DNA from: CAKZQX01 sp034437035
GTDB taxonomy: Bacteria; Chloroflexota; Chloroflexia; Chloroflexales; Chloroflexaceae
Assembly (NCBI GenBank): GCA_034437035.1
Contig: DAOTUI010000033.1
Span: forward strand, 1 to 57,260
Length of the DNA stretch: 57,260 nucleotides
Reading direction: 5' to 3'
A program made the translations under genes and the position numbers. Shown piece by piece: positions 26,740 to 34,287 of this stretch. Position 1 is the first letter of the stretch. Every line of letters starts with the position of its first letter. Under the pieces are notes generated by a model that saw nothing but the letters and a program-made list of their open reading frames with translations, did not search any database and was not told where the DNA came from.

Positions 26740-26997
26740 CACGAGTTACGCGGTGGGCGTTCAAACTGCACGTTTGACAAGATGAAAGGTCGAATCGCCT
26801 GCGGCAGCATGGTACTTTTTTATCTTTTTCCCAAAAAAGTTGCTCTGTGAGCAACTTTTTTGGGAAAAAGACGGTTCAATTTCGATCTTTTTGGAGAAAA
26901 AGTGGCTCGGAGCGCCACTTTTTCTCCAAAAAGGATGTCCGGTACCACCCTGCCGGAGGCGGAATGACCTGCCTGGTCAGGGACCGCGTAACTCGTG
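26740..26997 (-). mobile_element. Palindromic mobile element, copy B (two core hairpins)
   Basis: A 258-bp element with perfect 15-bp inverted ends CACGAGTTACGCGGT / ACCGCGTAACTCGTG and flanks TCATTGA / TCATTGT (6 of 7). It carries two tandem core hairpins. The first has a perfect 22-bp stem with loop TGT (26824-26870). The second has a perfect 20-bp stem (26887-26933). The stems differ in sequence. The inner boxes GCCTGCGGCAGCATGGTAC and CCCTGCCGGAGGC flank them. Confidence 0.87.
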
Positions 26998-27004
26998 TCA
27001 TTGT

Positions 27005-27065
27005 CGAACGTTTGAACGTTATGTCTCAGGGCATTCGTTCGGGCTATGTTGTAGTATATCACCGG
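27005..27065 (-). promoter_or_regulatory. Promoter-like block shared with the 35.3-kb region
   Basis: About 60 bp containing AACGTTTGAACGTT, the near-palindrome ATGTCTCAGGGCAT (27021-27034) and GTAGTATATCA are repeated at 35370-35425. Read on the minus strand it would place a -10 (TACAAC or TATACT) and then the palindrome upstream of the gene starting at 26711. That gene is now displaced by element B. Confidence 0.55.
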
Positions 27066-27101
27066 TCCACATGCTTGAGTGAGCTACAATGCGCGAACGG
27101 T

Positions 27102-28337
27102 TTATTCCTCCCCGATCTGGTATTTCTCCAGCCGATAGAGCAGTGTGTGGCGGGTCAGACCGAGCAATTCGGCTGCCCGCGATTTGTTGCCACCCGCCTG
27201 CGCAAGTGCCTGCCGCAGCAGGGCTACTTCCACCGCTTCCAGTTGCAGTCCCTCCGGGGGCAGGCGCACCGGCTCGTCGGGCAGTGGGGAGGCCCGTACT
27301 CTGGCCGGCAGATGCCGTTCTTCAATCGGCGCACCCTGGGCCAGCGTTGCCGCCCGCTCCAGCACGCCGCGCAACTCGGCGATGTTGCCGGGCCAGGGAT
27401 AGGTGTGCAGTATCTGCGTAACGGCGGGAGTAATGGCGACTGTGCCTAACCAGGATTGGGCCAGCAGCAACAGGTCATCCAGATGGTCACGGAGTGGCGG
27501 CACCGGCACTTCCACGCCGGGCCAGTTGCGCAATTCCGGCGGCAGCACATCACCCGACCCGGTTACAATGAGCACGGGCCCGCGCTGCTGCTCCATGCGT
27601 TGTTCCGTTAGCCGGGCCAGGGCTGCCGCGCCATCAAGACTAAGGGCGGTGATATGCCGCAGCAGCAGAGTGCCCTGTCCAGCCTGCGCCCATGCGCCGC
27701 CATGGGTCGAGGTACCTGCCAGCATATGCACCTGCTGTGCCGCCGGCAAGGTATCCAGGTCAAGTTCAACCAGAGGAGACTGCCGACGGGGTGCAGTTGC
27801 CTGGGCATAACGGGCAATGGTTGCCCGCCCGCTGCCGGCCGGACCGATCAGGTGGAGATCAAACCCCTGGGCTACCGTGTGCGTTGCTGTTTCCACGGCG
27901 CGCCGCCACGCCGGGTGCGAACCGGGCAGCGGCGACGGCTGGTTGCTCCGCAGACGCTGTACCTCGTGCTGCAATGCCTGCCGTTCCAGGGCACGGGTAA
28001 TCTTGAACAGGATTTCTTCCACATCAAACGGCTTGCGCAGGTAGTCAACGGCTCCGCTTTGCAATGCCTCAACTGCGGTTGCCACCGTGCCATACGCCAT
28101 CAGGATGATCACCACCACCTCCGGCCAGCGCTGATGTAGCGTGCGCAATGTCGCCAGACCATCCATGCCCTTCAGCTTTAGATCCAGGATGACCAGATCA
28201 ATCGGGGTGGTTGACAGCAGGGCCAGCGCTTCCGGTCCCGATGCAACAGCGTGGGGCATGTGTCCCGCTTTAGACAGCGCTTCTTGCAACACCCAGCGCA
28301 TATTGGGTTCATCATCCACCACCAGTACATGGGCCAC
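27102..28337 (-). CDS. NtrC-like response regulator with degenerate AAA+ domain
   Basis: 411 residues. The receiver (1-120) keeps VVDDEP, the phospho-acceptor Asp in VILDLKLKGMDG and the Lys in YLRKPFD, but the switch Thr appears as Met (IILMAYGT). The central AAA+ domain is degenerate: Walker A reads GPAGSGRAT, the GAFTGA sigma-54 loop is replaced by GTSTHGGAW, and Walker B reads GTLLLRHI. YPWPGNIAELRGVLE and the Fis-type HTH (AGGNKSRAAELLGLTRHTLL) are intact. It probably regulates without sigma-54. It is 18 bp downstream of the thioredoxin-like gene. The PAS kinase at 32.7 kb is a possible partner. Confidence 0.88.
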   Translation of the reverse strand: MAHVLVVDDEPNMRWVLQEALSKAGHMPHAVASGPEALALLSTTPIDLVILDLKLKGMDGLATLRTLHQRWPEVVVIILMAYGTVATAVEALQSGAVDYLRKPFDVEEILFKITRALERQALQHEVQRLRSNQPSPLPGSHPAWRRAVETATHTVAQGFDLHLIGPAGSGRATIARYAQATAPRRQSPLVELDLDTLPAAQQVHMLAGTSTHGGAWAQAGQGTLLLRHITALSLDGAAALARLTEQRMEQQRGPVLIVTGSGDVLPPELRNWPGVEVPVPPLRDHLDDLLLLAQSWLGTVAITPAVTQILHTYPWPGNIAELRGVLERAATLAQGAPIEERHLPARVRASPLPDEPVRLPPEGLQLEAVEVALLRQALAQAGGNKSRAAELLGLTRHTLLYRLEKYQIGEE

Positions 28338-28355
28338 CGTCTCTATCCTTATCTC

Positions 28356-28748
28356 TCATTTCCCAGCCGGCACCGTTTGTACTGCGGCTTGCAAGCGCTC
28401 CGACTGCGGGACACCGAAAATCCGTGTCTGCACCCGTCCAGCGTCGTCGAGGAGCACAATGGTGGGGTGACCACTTACCCGGTAACGTGCCGCCAGCGCC
28501 TGACCGCGCGCGCTGGTGAAATCCAGCCGCACGATATTCAACTGATCGCCATATTGCTGTTCAATCCCATCCACGATGGGCGCGGTTTCCGCTCAAGGTG
28601 GTCACGGGTCGGTGAAAAAGAAGAGCAGTGTCGGGCCGTCCGGGACATCAACGGGGGCGGTGGGAGTAACCGCACCACCACATGCTTGCATGCCGACACC
28701 GGCAAGCATGCATACCAACAGGGTTCGCCAGAGCATTGATACATACAT
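28356..28748 (-). CDS. Thioredoxin-like lipoprotein with TGA-Pro-Pro-TGA active site (candidate selenoprotein)
   Basis: Read through, the frame gives 130 residues. A signal sequence ending GVGMQAC (lipid Cys about 23) leads to a thioredoxin fold: GPTLLFFFTDP, then codons 49 and 52 both TGA around Pro-Pro, then AETAPIVDGIEQQYGDQLNI, YRVSGHPTIVLLDD (cis-Pro loop) and GVPQSERLQAAV. The TGAs (28602-28604 and 28593-28595) sit exactly where CxxC belongs. Fold and frame are otherwise intact. Just after the second TGA lie GCGGAAACCGC and CCCATCGTGGATGGG, hairpins that could serve as a bacterial SECIS. The ATG at 28748 has GGAG 8 nt upstream. It precedes the NtrC-like regulator. The alternative is a pseudogene. 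Confidence 0.7.
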
Positions 28749-29128
28749 CGCGTGTTCTCCTGATCACTTTGGTAGACATAGTATACCGTCTCACCCCGGT
28801 AGACACAACTACTGCGCATACGGTGTGAGCAGCGTCCATTCCTCTCGTGCCGAATGTAGCATATCCTACATTTCTGCGGGATTTGCTGCATGTCACGGTG
28901 CCAATCGGGCTCTACACCGTGGCCCATACCGGATTTATTGCGTTTGAGCGCTGAGTATGCGATGCTACTGACGACAGTTCAATCGGAACAGGAATAACGG
29001 ACAACCCGATGAACAAACAACGAGACGGCGGTGACGATCAGCGCAGGCCGAGCATATGGGCAAGCAATACAGAAGCAAAGAAAGGAACGTGAATAGACAG
29101 TAATGAACCGAACGCACCAGCCGACGCG
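28749..29128. other. Intergenic region between divergent thioredoxin-like and oxidase genes
   Basis: 380 bp without a supported gene. It should hold the minus-strand promoter of the thioredoxin-like gene. A frame from an ATG at 29009 runs in phase into the oxidase remnant but is interrupted by a TGA near 29091 and shows no oxidase-like sequence. Confidence 0.4.
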
Positions 29129-29575
29129 GTGAACCAGAATGCGCCGCGCAGCTTCACTGCCGGCATGGGCCATATGGAATGGCTGCTCAATGGGCGTACC
29201 TTTGAGATGGAAGCAGTGGCCAAGGATGAAATGGTGCAGCTTGGCACCACGGAAATTTGGGAGTTTGTGAACCAGGAAGACCCGGGCGGCATGATGAATA
29301 TGATGGGGATGGCGCATCCCATCCACGTTCATGGTCTGCAATTCCAGATCATCGAGCGCACACCTCCAACGAATGCCACACTCAAAGCCAACTGGGAAAT
29401 GGTACGGGCGGGCTTTGTGGACGAGGGCTGGAAAGACACGTTTTTGCTGATGCCGGGGGAGCGCGTGAAAATCCTACTGCGCTTTGCTGACTATGACGGG
29501 CTATATCTGTACCACTGCCACAACCTGGAGCATGAGGATGGCGGGATGATGCGGAATTACCGGGTACAGGCGTAA
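29129..29575 (+). pseudogene. Multicopper oxidase C-terminal fragment
   Basis: 148 codons from a GTG encode only the last cupredoxin domain of a CotA/CueO-type multicopper oxidase. HPIHVHGLQFQI gives the T1/T3 ligands, and YLYHCHNLEHEDGGMMRNY gives the His-Cys-His cluster. A full enzyme has about 450-550 residues with two further cupredoxin domains and an N-terminal copper motif; none are found upstream. It is probably a truncated remnant, although a stable one-domain protein is possible. Neighbours (DUF411, His-rich protein) fit a former copper-handling cluster. Confidence 0.75.
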
Positions 29576-29625
29576 CCGGTTCACAGAGAGCGAACGCGAA
29601 GACAAATACCATGAAAGGCTGACGT

Positions 29626-30105
29626 ATGCGGTACATCACTATCGGAATCATCGGGTTATTGGCAGGCATCCTGCTCACGGCGTGCGCAACACCGGCCAGC
29701 GAACAGGCAACGGACGATCAGACAGTACGGACGATCCTGGTCTATCAGTCACCCACCTGTGGCTGTTGTAACAACTGGGTGAGCTATATGGAAGAACAGG
29801 GCTACACGGTGACGGTTGAGGAGGTGATGGATCTGACGGCGATCAAGGCCGAGCACCAGGTACCGACTAACTTCCAGTCCTGTCACACGGCGCTGATTGA
29901 TGGCTATGTGATCGAGGGGCACGTCCCGGCAGCGGACATTGAGCGGTTGCTGACCGAACGCCCCGCGGTGGTCGGGATTGGCGTTCCGGGCAGTTCGATC
30001 AGCGCACCCGGGATGGGGATCGAGGGAGCCGCGCCACAGCCATTCGATGTGATTATGTTTGATGAGACCGGGACCACGGAGGTGTTTTCCAGCTATAATC
30101 AGTGA
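29626..30105 (+). CDS. DUF411 metal-binding lipoprotein
   Basis: A 159-residue lipoprotein with a signal ending ILLTACAT (lipid Cys about 20) followed by a DUF411 domain. QSPTCGCCNNWVSYMEEQGY is the CxCC metal-binding motif, and VPTNFQSCHTALIDGYVIEGHVPAADI carries the second conserved Cys-His. DUF411 proteins are linked to copper resistance. It has an extra C-terminal segment (about residue 118 on). The stop TGA lies inside the 7-bp target duplication of mobile element copy C (TCAGTGA, 30099-30105), so the insertion left the reading frame intact. Confidence 0.92.
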   Translation: MRYITIGIIGLLAGILLTACATPASEQATDDQTVRTILVYQSPTCGCCNNWVSYMEEQGYTVTVEEVMDLTAIKAEHQVPTNFQSCHTALIDGYVIEGHVPAADIERLLTERPAVVGIGVPGSSISAPGMGIEGAAPQPFDVIMFDETGTTEVFSSYNQ

Positions 30106-30302
30106 CAGGAGTTACGCGGTGCAGCCTGTTCCGGCCTGGTGTCAGGTCCGAACGCCAGTTTCACCTGCGGCAGCATGGTACGTTCTTTTCTTTTTTCCGG
30201 AATGTTTTGGCTGAAGGCCAAAACATTCCGGAAAAAAGAGGTTTTCTTCCGCCCTGCCGGAGGCGCATCCCATCCGCTGGATGGACGACCGCGTAACGCG
30301 TG
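30106..30302 (-). mobile_element. Palindromic mobile element, copy C
   Basis: 197 bp, ends CAGGAGTTACGCGGT / ACCGCGTAACGCGTG, flanked by TCAGTGA on both sides (30099-30105, 30303-30309). The core is a perfect 22-bp hairpin with a 5-nt loop (30190-30238), whose sequence differs from all other copies. The same duplication is shared with copy D. Confidence 0.87.
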
Positions 30303-30309
30303 TCAGTGA

Positions 30310-30547
30310 CAGGACTTACGCGGTGTAGCCAATTCCGGCCTGGTGCCGGACCCGAACGCCGGAATTCGCCTGCGGCAGCATGGTACATTATGTAGCTTTT
30401 TGCTAAAGATTTTGCACAACGTGCAAAATCTTTAGCAAAAAGCTGGTTTCTTCCGCCCCGCCGAGGCGAATCGGGCTGTTCATTCCAGGCGACGCTGCCT
30501 TTCATCTGATCAAACGGAACGTTTGCCTACCCACCGCGTAACGCGTG
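30310..30547 (-). mobile_element. Palindromic mobile element, copy D
   Basis: 238 bp, ends CAGGACTTACGCGGT / ACCGCGTAACGCGTG, with TCAGTGA on both sides (30303-30309, 30548-30554). The core is a perfect 24-bp hairpin with loop AAC (30394-30444). Outer sequence is closely related to copy A on the opposite strand, which lacks one hairpin arm. Confidence 0.87.
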
Positions 30548-30554
30548 TCAGTGA

Positions 30555-30698
30555 CAGGACTTACGCGGTAGGCATGCAAACCGGACGTTTGAACAGGTGA
30601 ACGGTCGATTCGCCGGCGGCAGAATGGCGCTTTTTTATCTTTATTCCGTCCTGCCGACGGCGCTATCCGCTTTCAAGCGAGGGACCGCATAACGTGTG
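30555..30698 (-). mobile_element. Palindromic mobile element, copy E (core deleted)
   Basis: 144 bp, stacked behind copy D after TCAGTGA. The left end is CAGGACTTACGCGGT and the right end is a degenerate ACCGCATAACGTGTG. The central hairpin is missing; the inner boxes (GCCGGCGGCAGAATGG, TCCTGCCGACGGC) remain. The right flank TAACAGA does not match the left duplication, so this copy is older or rearranged. Confidence 0.78.
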
Positions 30699-30710
30699 TA
30701 ACAGACAACC

Positions 30711-31316
30711 ATGCAAACATTCTCACACTTTCTGATAACGGCCTTTGCCCAACAGCAGGCGCAACGGCGGGGGTGGCTCCCCCGCCGCGTACCAACACCC
30801 GCGCTGCTGGTGGGCGCAGTGTTACCTGACATCCCCTTTACGCTACTCACCCTCGGCTATGGTCTGTACTACTGGTGGCAGGGAACCACACCTACCGGCG
30901 CGAGCCCGATGGTCTATATGCACTTTACGCTGTTTTTTGAAGACCCGGTATGGATTGTGAGCCACAATTTCTTTCACTCGCTGGTGATCAACACGCTGCT
31001 ACTCCTGTCGGGTTGGTGGGGTATGCAGCAATCCCACCGCTGGGGGCGACCACTCTTCTGGCTGGCGGTGGGTACGCAAACCCACACCCTGATTGACATC
31101 GTGACGCACCACAGTGACGGACCGCTGCTGTTGTTCCCGCTCAACTGGTCCTACCGCTTCCCTGCACCGATCAGCTATTGGGAAGCGGACTACTACGGGC
31201 CAGTGGTGATTGTGGCTGAGAATGTCATAAATCTGTTGATTCCGGGCTATTTCTTCATGCACTGGTGGCGGCAACATCAGGTACAATTAGCTCGTGGAAA
31301 GCCAGGAGATGAATAA
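30711..31316 (+). CDS. Membrane-bound metal-dependent hydrolase-like protein (YdjM/DUF457-like)
   Basis: A 201-residue, four- or five-helix membrane protein. It has an N-terminal SHFLITAF, the helix motif GAVLPDIPF, and the His-rich FFHSLVINTLLL and TQTHTLIDIVTHHSDGP, typical of the YdjM family in which His/Asp residues sit in the membrane. Function is unproven. The ATG follows no strong ribosome site and lies 12 bp after mobile element copy E. Its stop overlaps the next start (TAATG), so it forms an operon with the TlpA-like and Lgt-like genes. Confidence 0.75.
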   Translation: MQTFSHFLITAFAQQQAQRRGWLPRRVPTPALLVGAVLPDIPFTLLTLGYGLYYWWQGTTPTGASPMVYMHFTLFFEDPVWIVSHNFFHSLVINTLLLLSGWWGMQQSHRWGRPLFWLAVGTQTHTLIDIVTHHSDGPLLLFPLNWSYRFPAPISYWEADYYGPVVIVAENVINLLIPGYFFMHWWRQHQVQLARGKPGDE

Positions 31317-31918
31317 TGCACACGCGCAACCACCGGGCAAGACCGACAGCCCTGAGCGGGCTGCAATGGAACCTGCTGCTGTTGGCTACCCTGCTAGTCG
31401 GCGGTCTCTTTATTGCCGCAACCCGTGTCCGTTCTGATGCACCAGGGGCCACTTCCAACCAGCGGCCGGCAGTAGCGGCGGCACCGGCTCCACGCGCAAA
31501 CCACCCTGCACCGGATTTTGCCCTGGCTGATCTTGCCGGCACTCCGGTGCAACTCAGTACCCTGCGTGGCCAGGTGGTGCTGATCAACGTCTGGGCCACC
31601 TGGTGTCCACCCTGTCGCGCTGAAATGCCGATCATCCAGATAGCCTACGAGCAGTATCGCGATCAGGGGTTCACGGTACTCGCGGTCAACCTGCGCGAAG
31701 AGTCCCGCACGGTGGCCGCCTATATGCAGCAGAGTGGCCTGACCTTCCCGGCACTGCTCGACAGTGATGGTACGGTCAGCGACCACTACCAGGCGCATGT
31801 CTTGCCCTCCAGCTTCTTTATCGATAAAGCCGGCGTCGTGCGGGCAGTCTACCGCGGCCCAATGACGCGTAGCGTGATCACCGCAATCGTCGCGCAGTTG
31901 CTTGCGGAGGAGCCCTGA
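31316..31918 (+). CDS. TlpA/ResA-type membrane-anchored thioredoxin
   Basis: A 200-residue extracytoplasmic thiol-disulfide protein. One N-terminal membrane anchor (about 18-36) and a Pro/Ala linker are followed by an AhpC/TSA-type thioredoxin domain with HPAPDFALADLAG, the active site VWATWCPPCRAEMP (Cys about 103 and 106) and VLPSSFFIDKAG (cis-Pro loop). Such proteins reduce apo-cytochromes or other periplasmic thiols. It is coupled to genes on both sides (TAATG, TGATG). It is a Cys-containing counterpart to the TGA-PP-TGA protein 2.6 kb away. Confidence 0.94.
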   Translation: MHTRNHRARPTALSGLQWNLLLLATLLVGGLFIAATRVRSDAPGATSNQRPAVAAAPAPRANHPAPDFALADLAGTPVQLSTLRGQVVLINVWATWCPPCRAEMPIIQIAYEQYRDQGFTVLAVNLREESRTVAAYMQQSGLTFPALLDSDGTVSDHYQAHVLPSSFFIDKAGVVRAVYRGPMTRSVITAIVAQLLAEEP

Positions 31919-32682
31919 TGTACCCACTCGTACGTATCGGGCCACTGAACCTGAGTAGCGGCGGCCTGCTGCTGCTGCTGGCGATTGTCGTTGGCACAAC
32001 CTTAATGGAGCGTACTGCCCGGCGACGCAATGGCGCGGTGCCGGCCGACCAGGCATCGCGCGTCACCTTCCCTGCATTAGTTGGAGCGTTCATTGGGGGA
32101 CGGCTCTGGTACGGCCTGTTGAACTGGGATCTGTATGGCGCGAATCCTGGTCTCTTCCTCGCGCTCCGGATCACCGATCTGGCCTGGCCCGGCGCATTGA
32201 CTGGCGGTATCCTTGCCGGCCGGCTCTGGTGTCGGTGGCGTACCTATGACGCTTTGGCGGTGGCCGATGCGGCGACACTGGGCCTGCTGCCCGCTCAAGT
32301 GATCGCCTGCGTGGGACTGCTCCTCAGTGGTGAGGCCCTGGGTATGCCAACCAGACTGCCCTGGGGTATCGCCCTCTTTGGCGTGACCCGCCATCCAACG
32401 CAGATCTATCCGGCACTGGTGGCGCTGCTCAGTTATCCGGCACTTGTCAGATTACCCCACCGTACCTGGCCGCCGGGGATGCTGTTCATGGCATATCTGG
32501 GGATACAGGGGTTAACGCTTTTGCTGCTGGAGCCATTGCGCGCCGACTCGCTCCTCCTGCCATACGGCATACGCACCGCACAGGTAGCCGGCATGGGATT
32601 GTTGCTGGCCGCCCTGGTCTGGTTGCGTACGCACACTCGACGAGCGGAGCCGGTTGGTGAACTGCTGCGCGAGGCCGGATAA
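31918..32682 (+). CDS. lgt: Prolipoprotein diacylglyceryl transferase-like protein
   Basis: A 254-residue, about seven-helix membrane protein of the Lgt family, which adds diacylglycerol to lipobox cysteines. Recognisable are the N-terminal GPLNLSSGGLL, GALTGGILAGRLW, LLLSGEALGMPTRLPWGI (Lgt signature region) and HPTQIYPALVALL. The Lgt signature is somewhat degenerate (LSGEALG where NGELYG is usual), so it may be a divergent paralogue. It is coupled to the thioredoxin gene as TGATG. Pairing with a TlpA-type gene recurs in Chloroflexota as far as I recall. Confidence 0.82.
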   Translation: MYPLVRIGPLNLSSGGLLLLLAIVVGTTLMERTARRRNGAVPADQASRVTFPALVGAFIGGRLWYGLLNWDLYGANPGLFLALRITDLAWPGALTGGILAGRLWCRWRTYDALAVADAATLGLLPAQVIACVGLLLSGEALGMPTRLPWGIALFGVTRHPTQIYPALVALLSYPALVRLPHRTWPPGMLFMAYLGIQGLTLLLLEPLRADSLLLPYGIRTAQVAGMGLLLAALVWLRTHTRRAEPVGELLREAG

Positions 32683-32726
32683 GCCATGCTCGGCTCCTCG
32701 TGGATCGGAGGTATGCCGGCTTCCGC

Positions 32727-34181
32727 TCACGGTGTGACTCCTTCAGCAAAAACCGGTTCCGGGCATGCGCCGGGGGCCAGTGGCAGCCGCAGCCGCACCT
32801 GCGCCCCCTGCCCCGGTGTACTCTGCATCTCAACCGTACCGCCATGGTCGTGAACAATCTGCTGCACAATACTCAACCCCAACCCGGTTCCATCGTCGCG
32901 GGTAGTGAAGAACGGGTCGAAGATGTGCGGCAGAATATCCGGCGCGATGCCCTGCCCGGTATCGCAGACCGTCAGCAGCACACTGGCGTGCTCAGTCTGG
33001 GCCGTCAGACTAACCGTGCCCGCCGGTGGGGTGGCCTGAATGCCGTTGAGCAGCACATTCACGACTGCCTGGTGGAGCAGGTCGCCGTCGCCCATCAACC
33101 CAGGCAGGTCGTCGTCCACTTGCGTGGTCAGCGTCACCCCCTGCTGTTTGGCGTAGACCCGCGCCAGCCCGCTGGTTTCTTCGACCAGAGCCGCGACATT
33201 GACCAGGGAACGCTGCAAGGGACGTGGACGGGCATAGGCCAGCAGTTGCTCAACCAGGCGATCAACCCGGTCGATTTCGCTCTGAATGACCCGCGTATAC
33301 TCGCCGGGTTTGCCCGCATCGCCCAGTTCGTTCTGGAGCATTTGCGCGGCGGCGCGGGTGATACCGAGGGGATTGCGCAGTTCGTGGGCCAGCCCGCCCG
33401 CCAGCCGCCCCAGGGACACGAGCCGTTCGGCGCGCCGCATCTGCGCTTCCATCGCCCGTCGCTCAGTCAGGTCATCCAGCACCAGTACCGTGCCGACCTG
33501 TTCCTCCTGCACACCCCGCAACGGTGTGCCGTGCAGTCCGAGCGTACGTTTGGCCTGCGTCACCTGTTGATAGCCCTGGGCCCCGGCCCGCAGGTAGTCC
33601 TGAACGCTTTCCGGGAGAGACCACGCAGTATATTCATTCCAGTCGAGCAGGATGCGGGCGGCCGGGTTGAGTGTTGTTACATGCCCATCCGAGTCAACCG
33701 TCAGCACGCCACTGTCGATGCTCTCCAGAATCGAGGTAACGGAGGCGCGCATGCGCTCGGCTGCTTCCGCCTGGGCCTGCTGCTGTGCAGCGGCCTGCTG
33801 CGCACGCTGCCGCTGCCGCCGTTCAGCATCGGCCAGATAGCCGGTCAGTCCGGCGACAAACAGAAATGCGCCACACTCCAGCAGCGTATCAATCCCGCTC
33901 ATGCCGGCATGCAGTGCAATCAGTGTGTGCGGAATGTAGAGTATGCAGATGATCCCGGCCGTACTGAGTCCGCCCCACAGCCCCCAACGCACGGCGGCGA
34001 TGGCGATGGGAATGTAGTAGAGGCTGCGATAGATTAAATGGTAGGGCACAAGCTGGACATCCGTCAGGTAGTGCAGCGAGGTAATCGCACTAACCATTGC
34101 CGCCACAATCCATAGGCCCGGGTCGTGCAGTCGGGGAGGAACGGACAGAATGATGCGATTGGTAGGTTCCAGCGGACGCAT
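32727..34181 (-). CDS. PAS-domain sensor histidine kinase (NtrB-like)
   Basis: A 484-residue membrane kinase. Four or five short hydrophobic segments (about 22-115) are followed by a coiled linker and a PAS domain (about 150-225, DSGVLTVDSDGHVTTLNPAA). The HisKA box is LAGGLAHELRNPLGITRAAA with the phospho-His, and the HATPase_c domain has VVNVLLNGIQATP (N box), DTGQGIAPDILPHIFDPFFT and GTGLGLSIVQQIVHDHGG. All kinase boxes are intact. No response regulator is adjacent. The orphan NtrC-like regulator at 27.1 kb is the nearest candidate. Confidence 0.93.
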   Translation of the reverse strand: MRPLEPTNRIILSVPPRLHDPGLWIVAAMVSAITSLHYLTDVQLVPYHLIYRSLYYIPIAIAAVRWGLWGGLSTAGIICILYIPHTLIALHAGMSGIDTLLECGAFLFVAGLTGYLADAERRQRQRAQQAAAQQQAQAEAAERMRASVTSILESIDSGVLTVDSDGHVTTLNPAARILLDWNEYTAWSLPESVQDYLRAGAQGYQQVTQAKRTLGLHGTPLRGVQEEQVGTVLVLDDLTERRAMEAQMRRAERLVSLGRLAGGLAHELRNPLGITRAAAQMLQNELGDAGKPGEYTRVIQSEIDRVDRLVEQLLAYARPRPLQRSLVNVAALVEETSGLARVYAKQQGVTLTTQVDDDLPGLMGDGDLLHQAVVNVLLNGIQATPPAGTVSLTAQTEHASVLLTVCDTGQGIAPDILPHIFDPFFTTRDDGTGLGLSIVQQIVHDHGGTVEMQSTPGQGAQVRLRLPLAPGACPEPVFAEGVTP

Positions 34182-34287
34182 ACGCTTCCTCGTTCTTCTG
34201 ATTAACCGAATGATGCTGTGTATCGTAGCACAGGGAGGGTGTAGGCAGCAATCTCGTTACCGGACAGCGCATCCGCCGCACAGCAGG

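Noticed and set aside
29009..29131. Upstream in-phase extension of the oxidase fragment through a TGA
   Set aside because: The extension shows no oxidase-like sequence, so the TGA is most simply an ordinary stop outside the gene.
30106..30698. CRISPR-like array because of repeated GTGTCAGTGACAGGA units
   Set aside because: Repeat spacing is 144-238 bp, units are complete elements with inverted ends and target duplications, and there are no spacers of uniform length and no cas genes.
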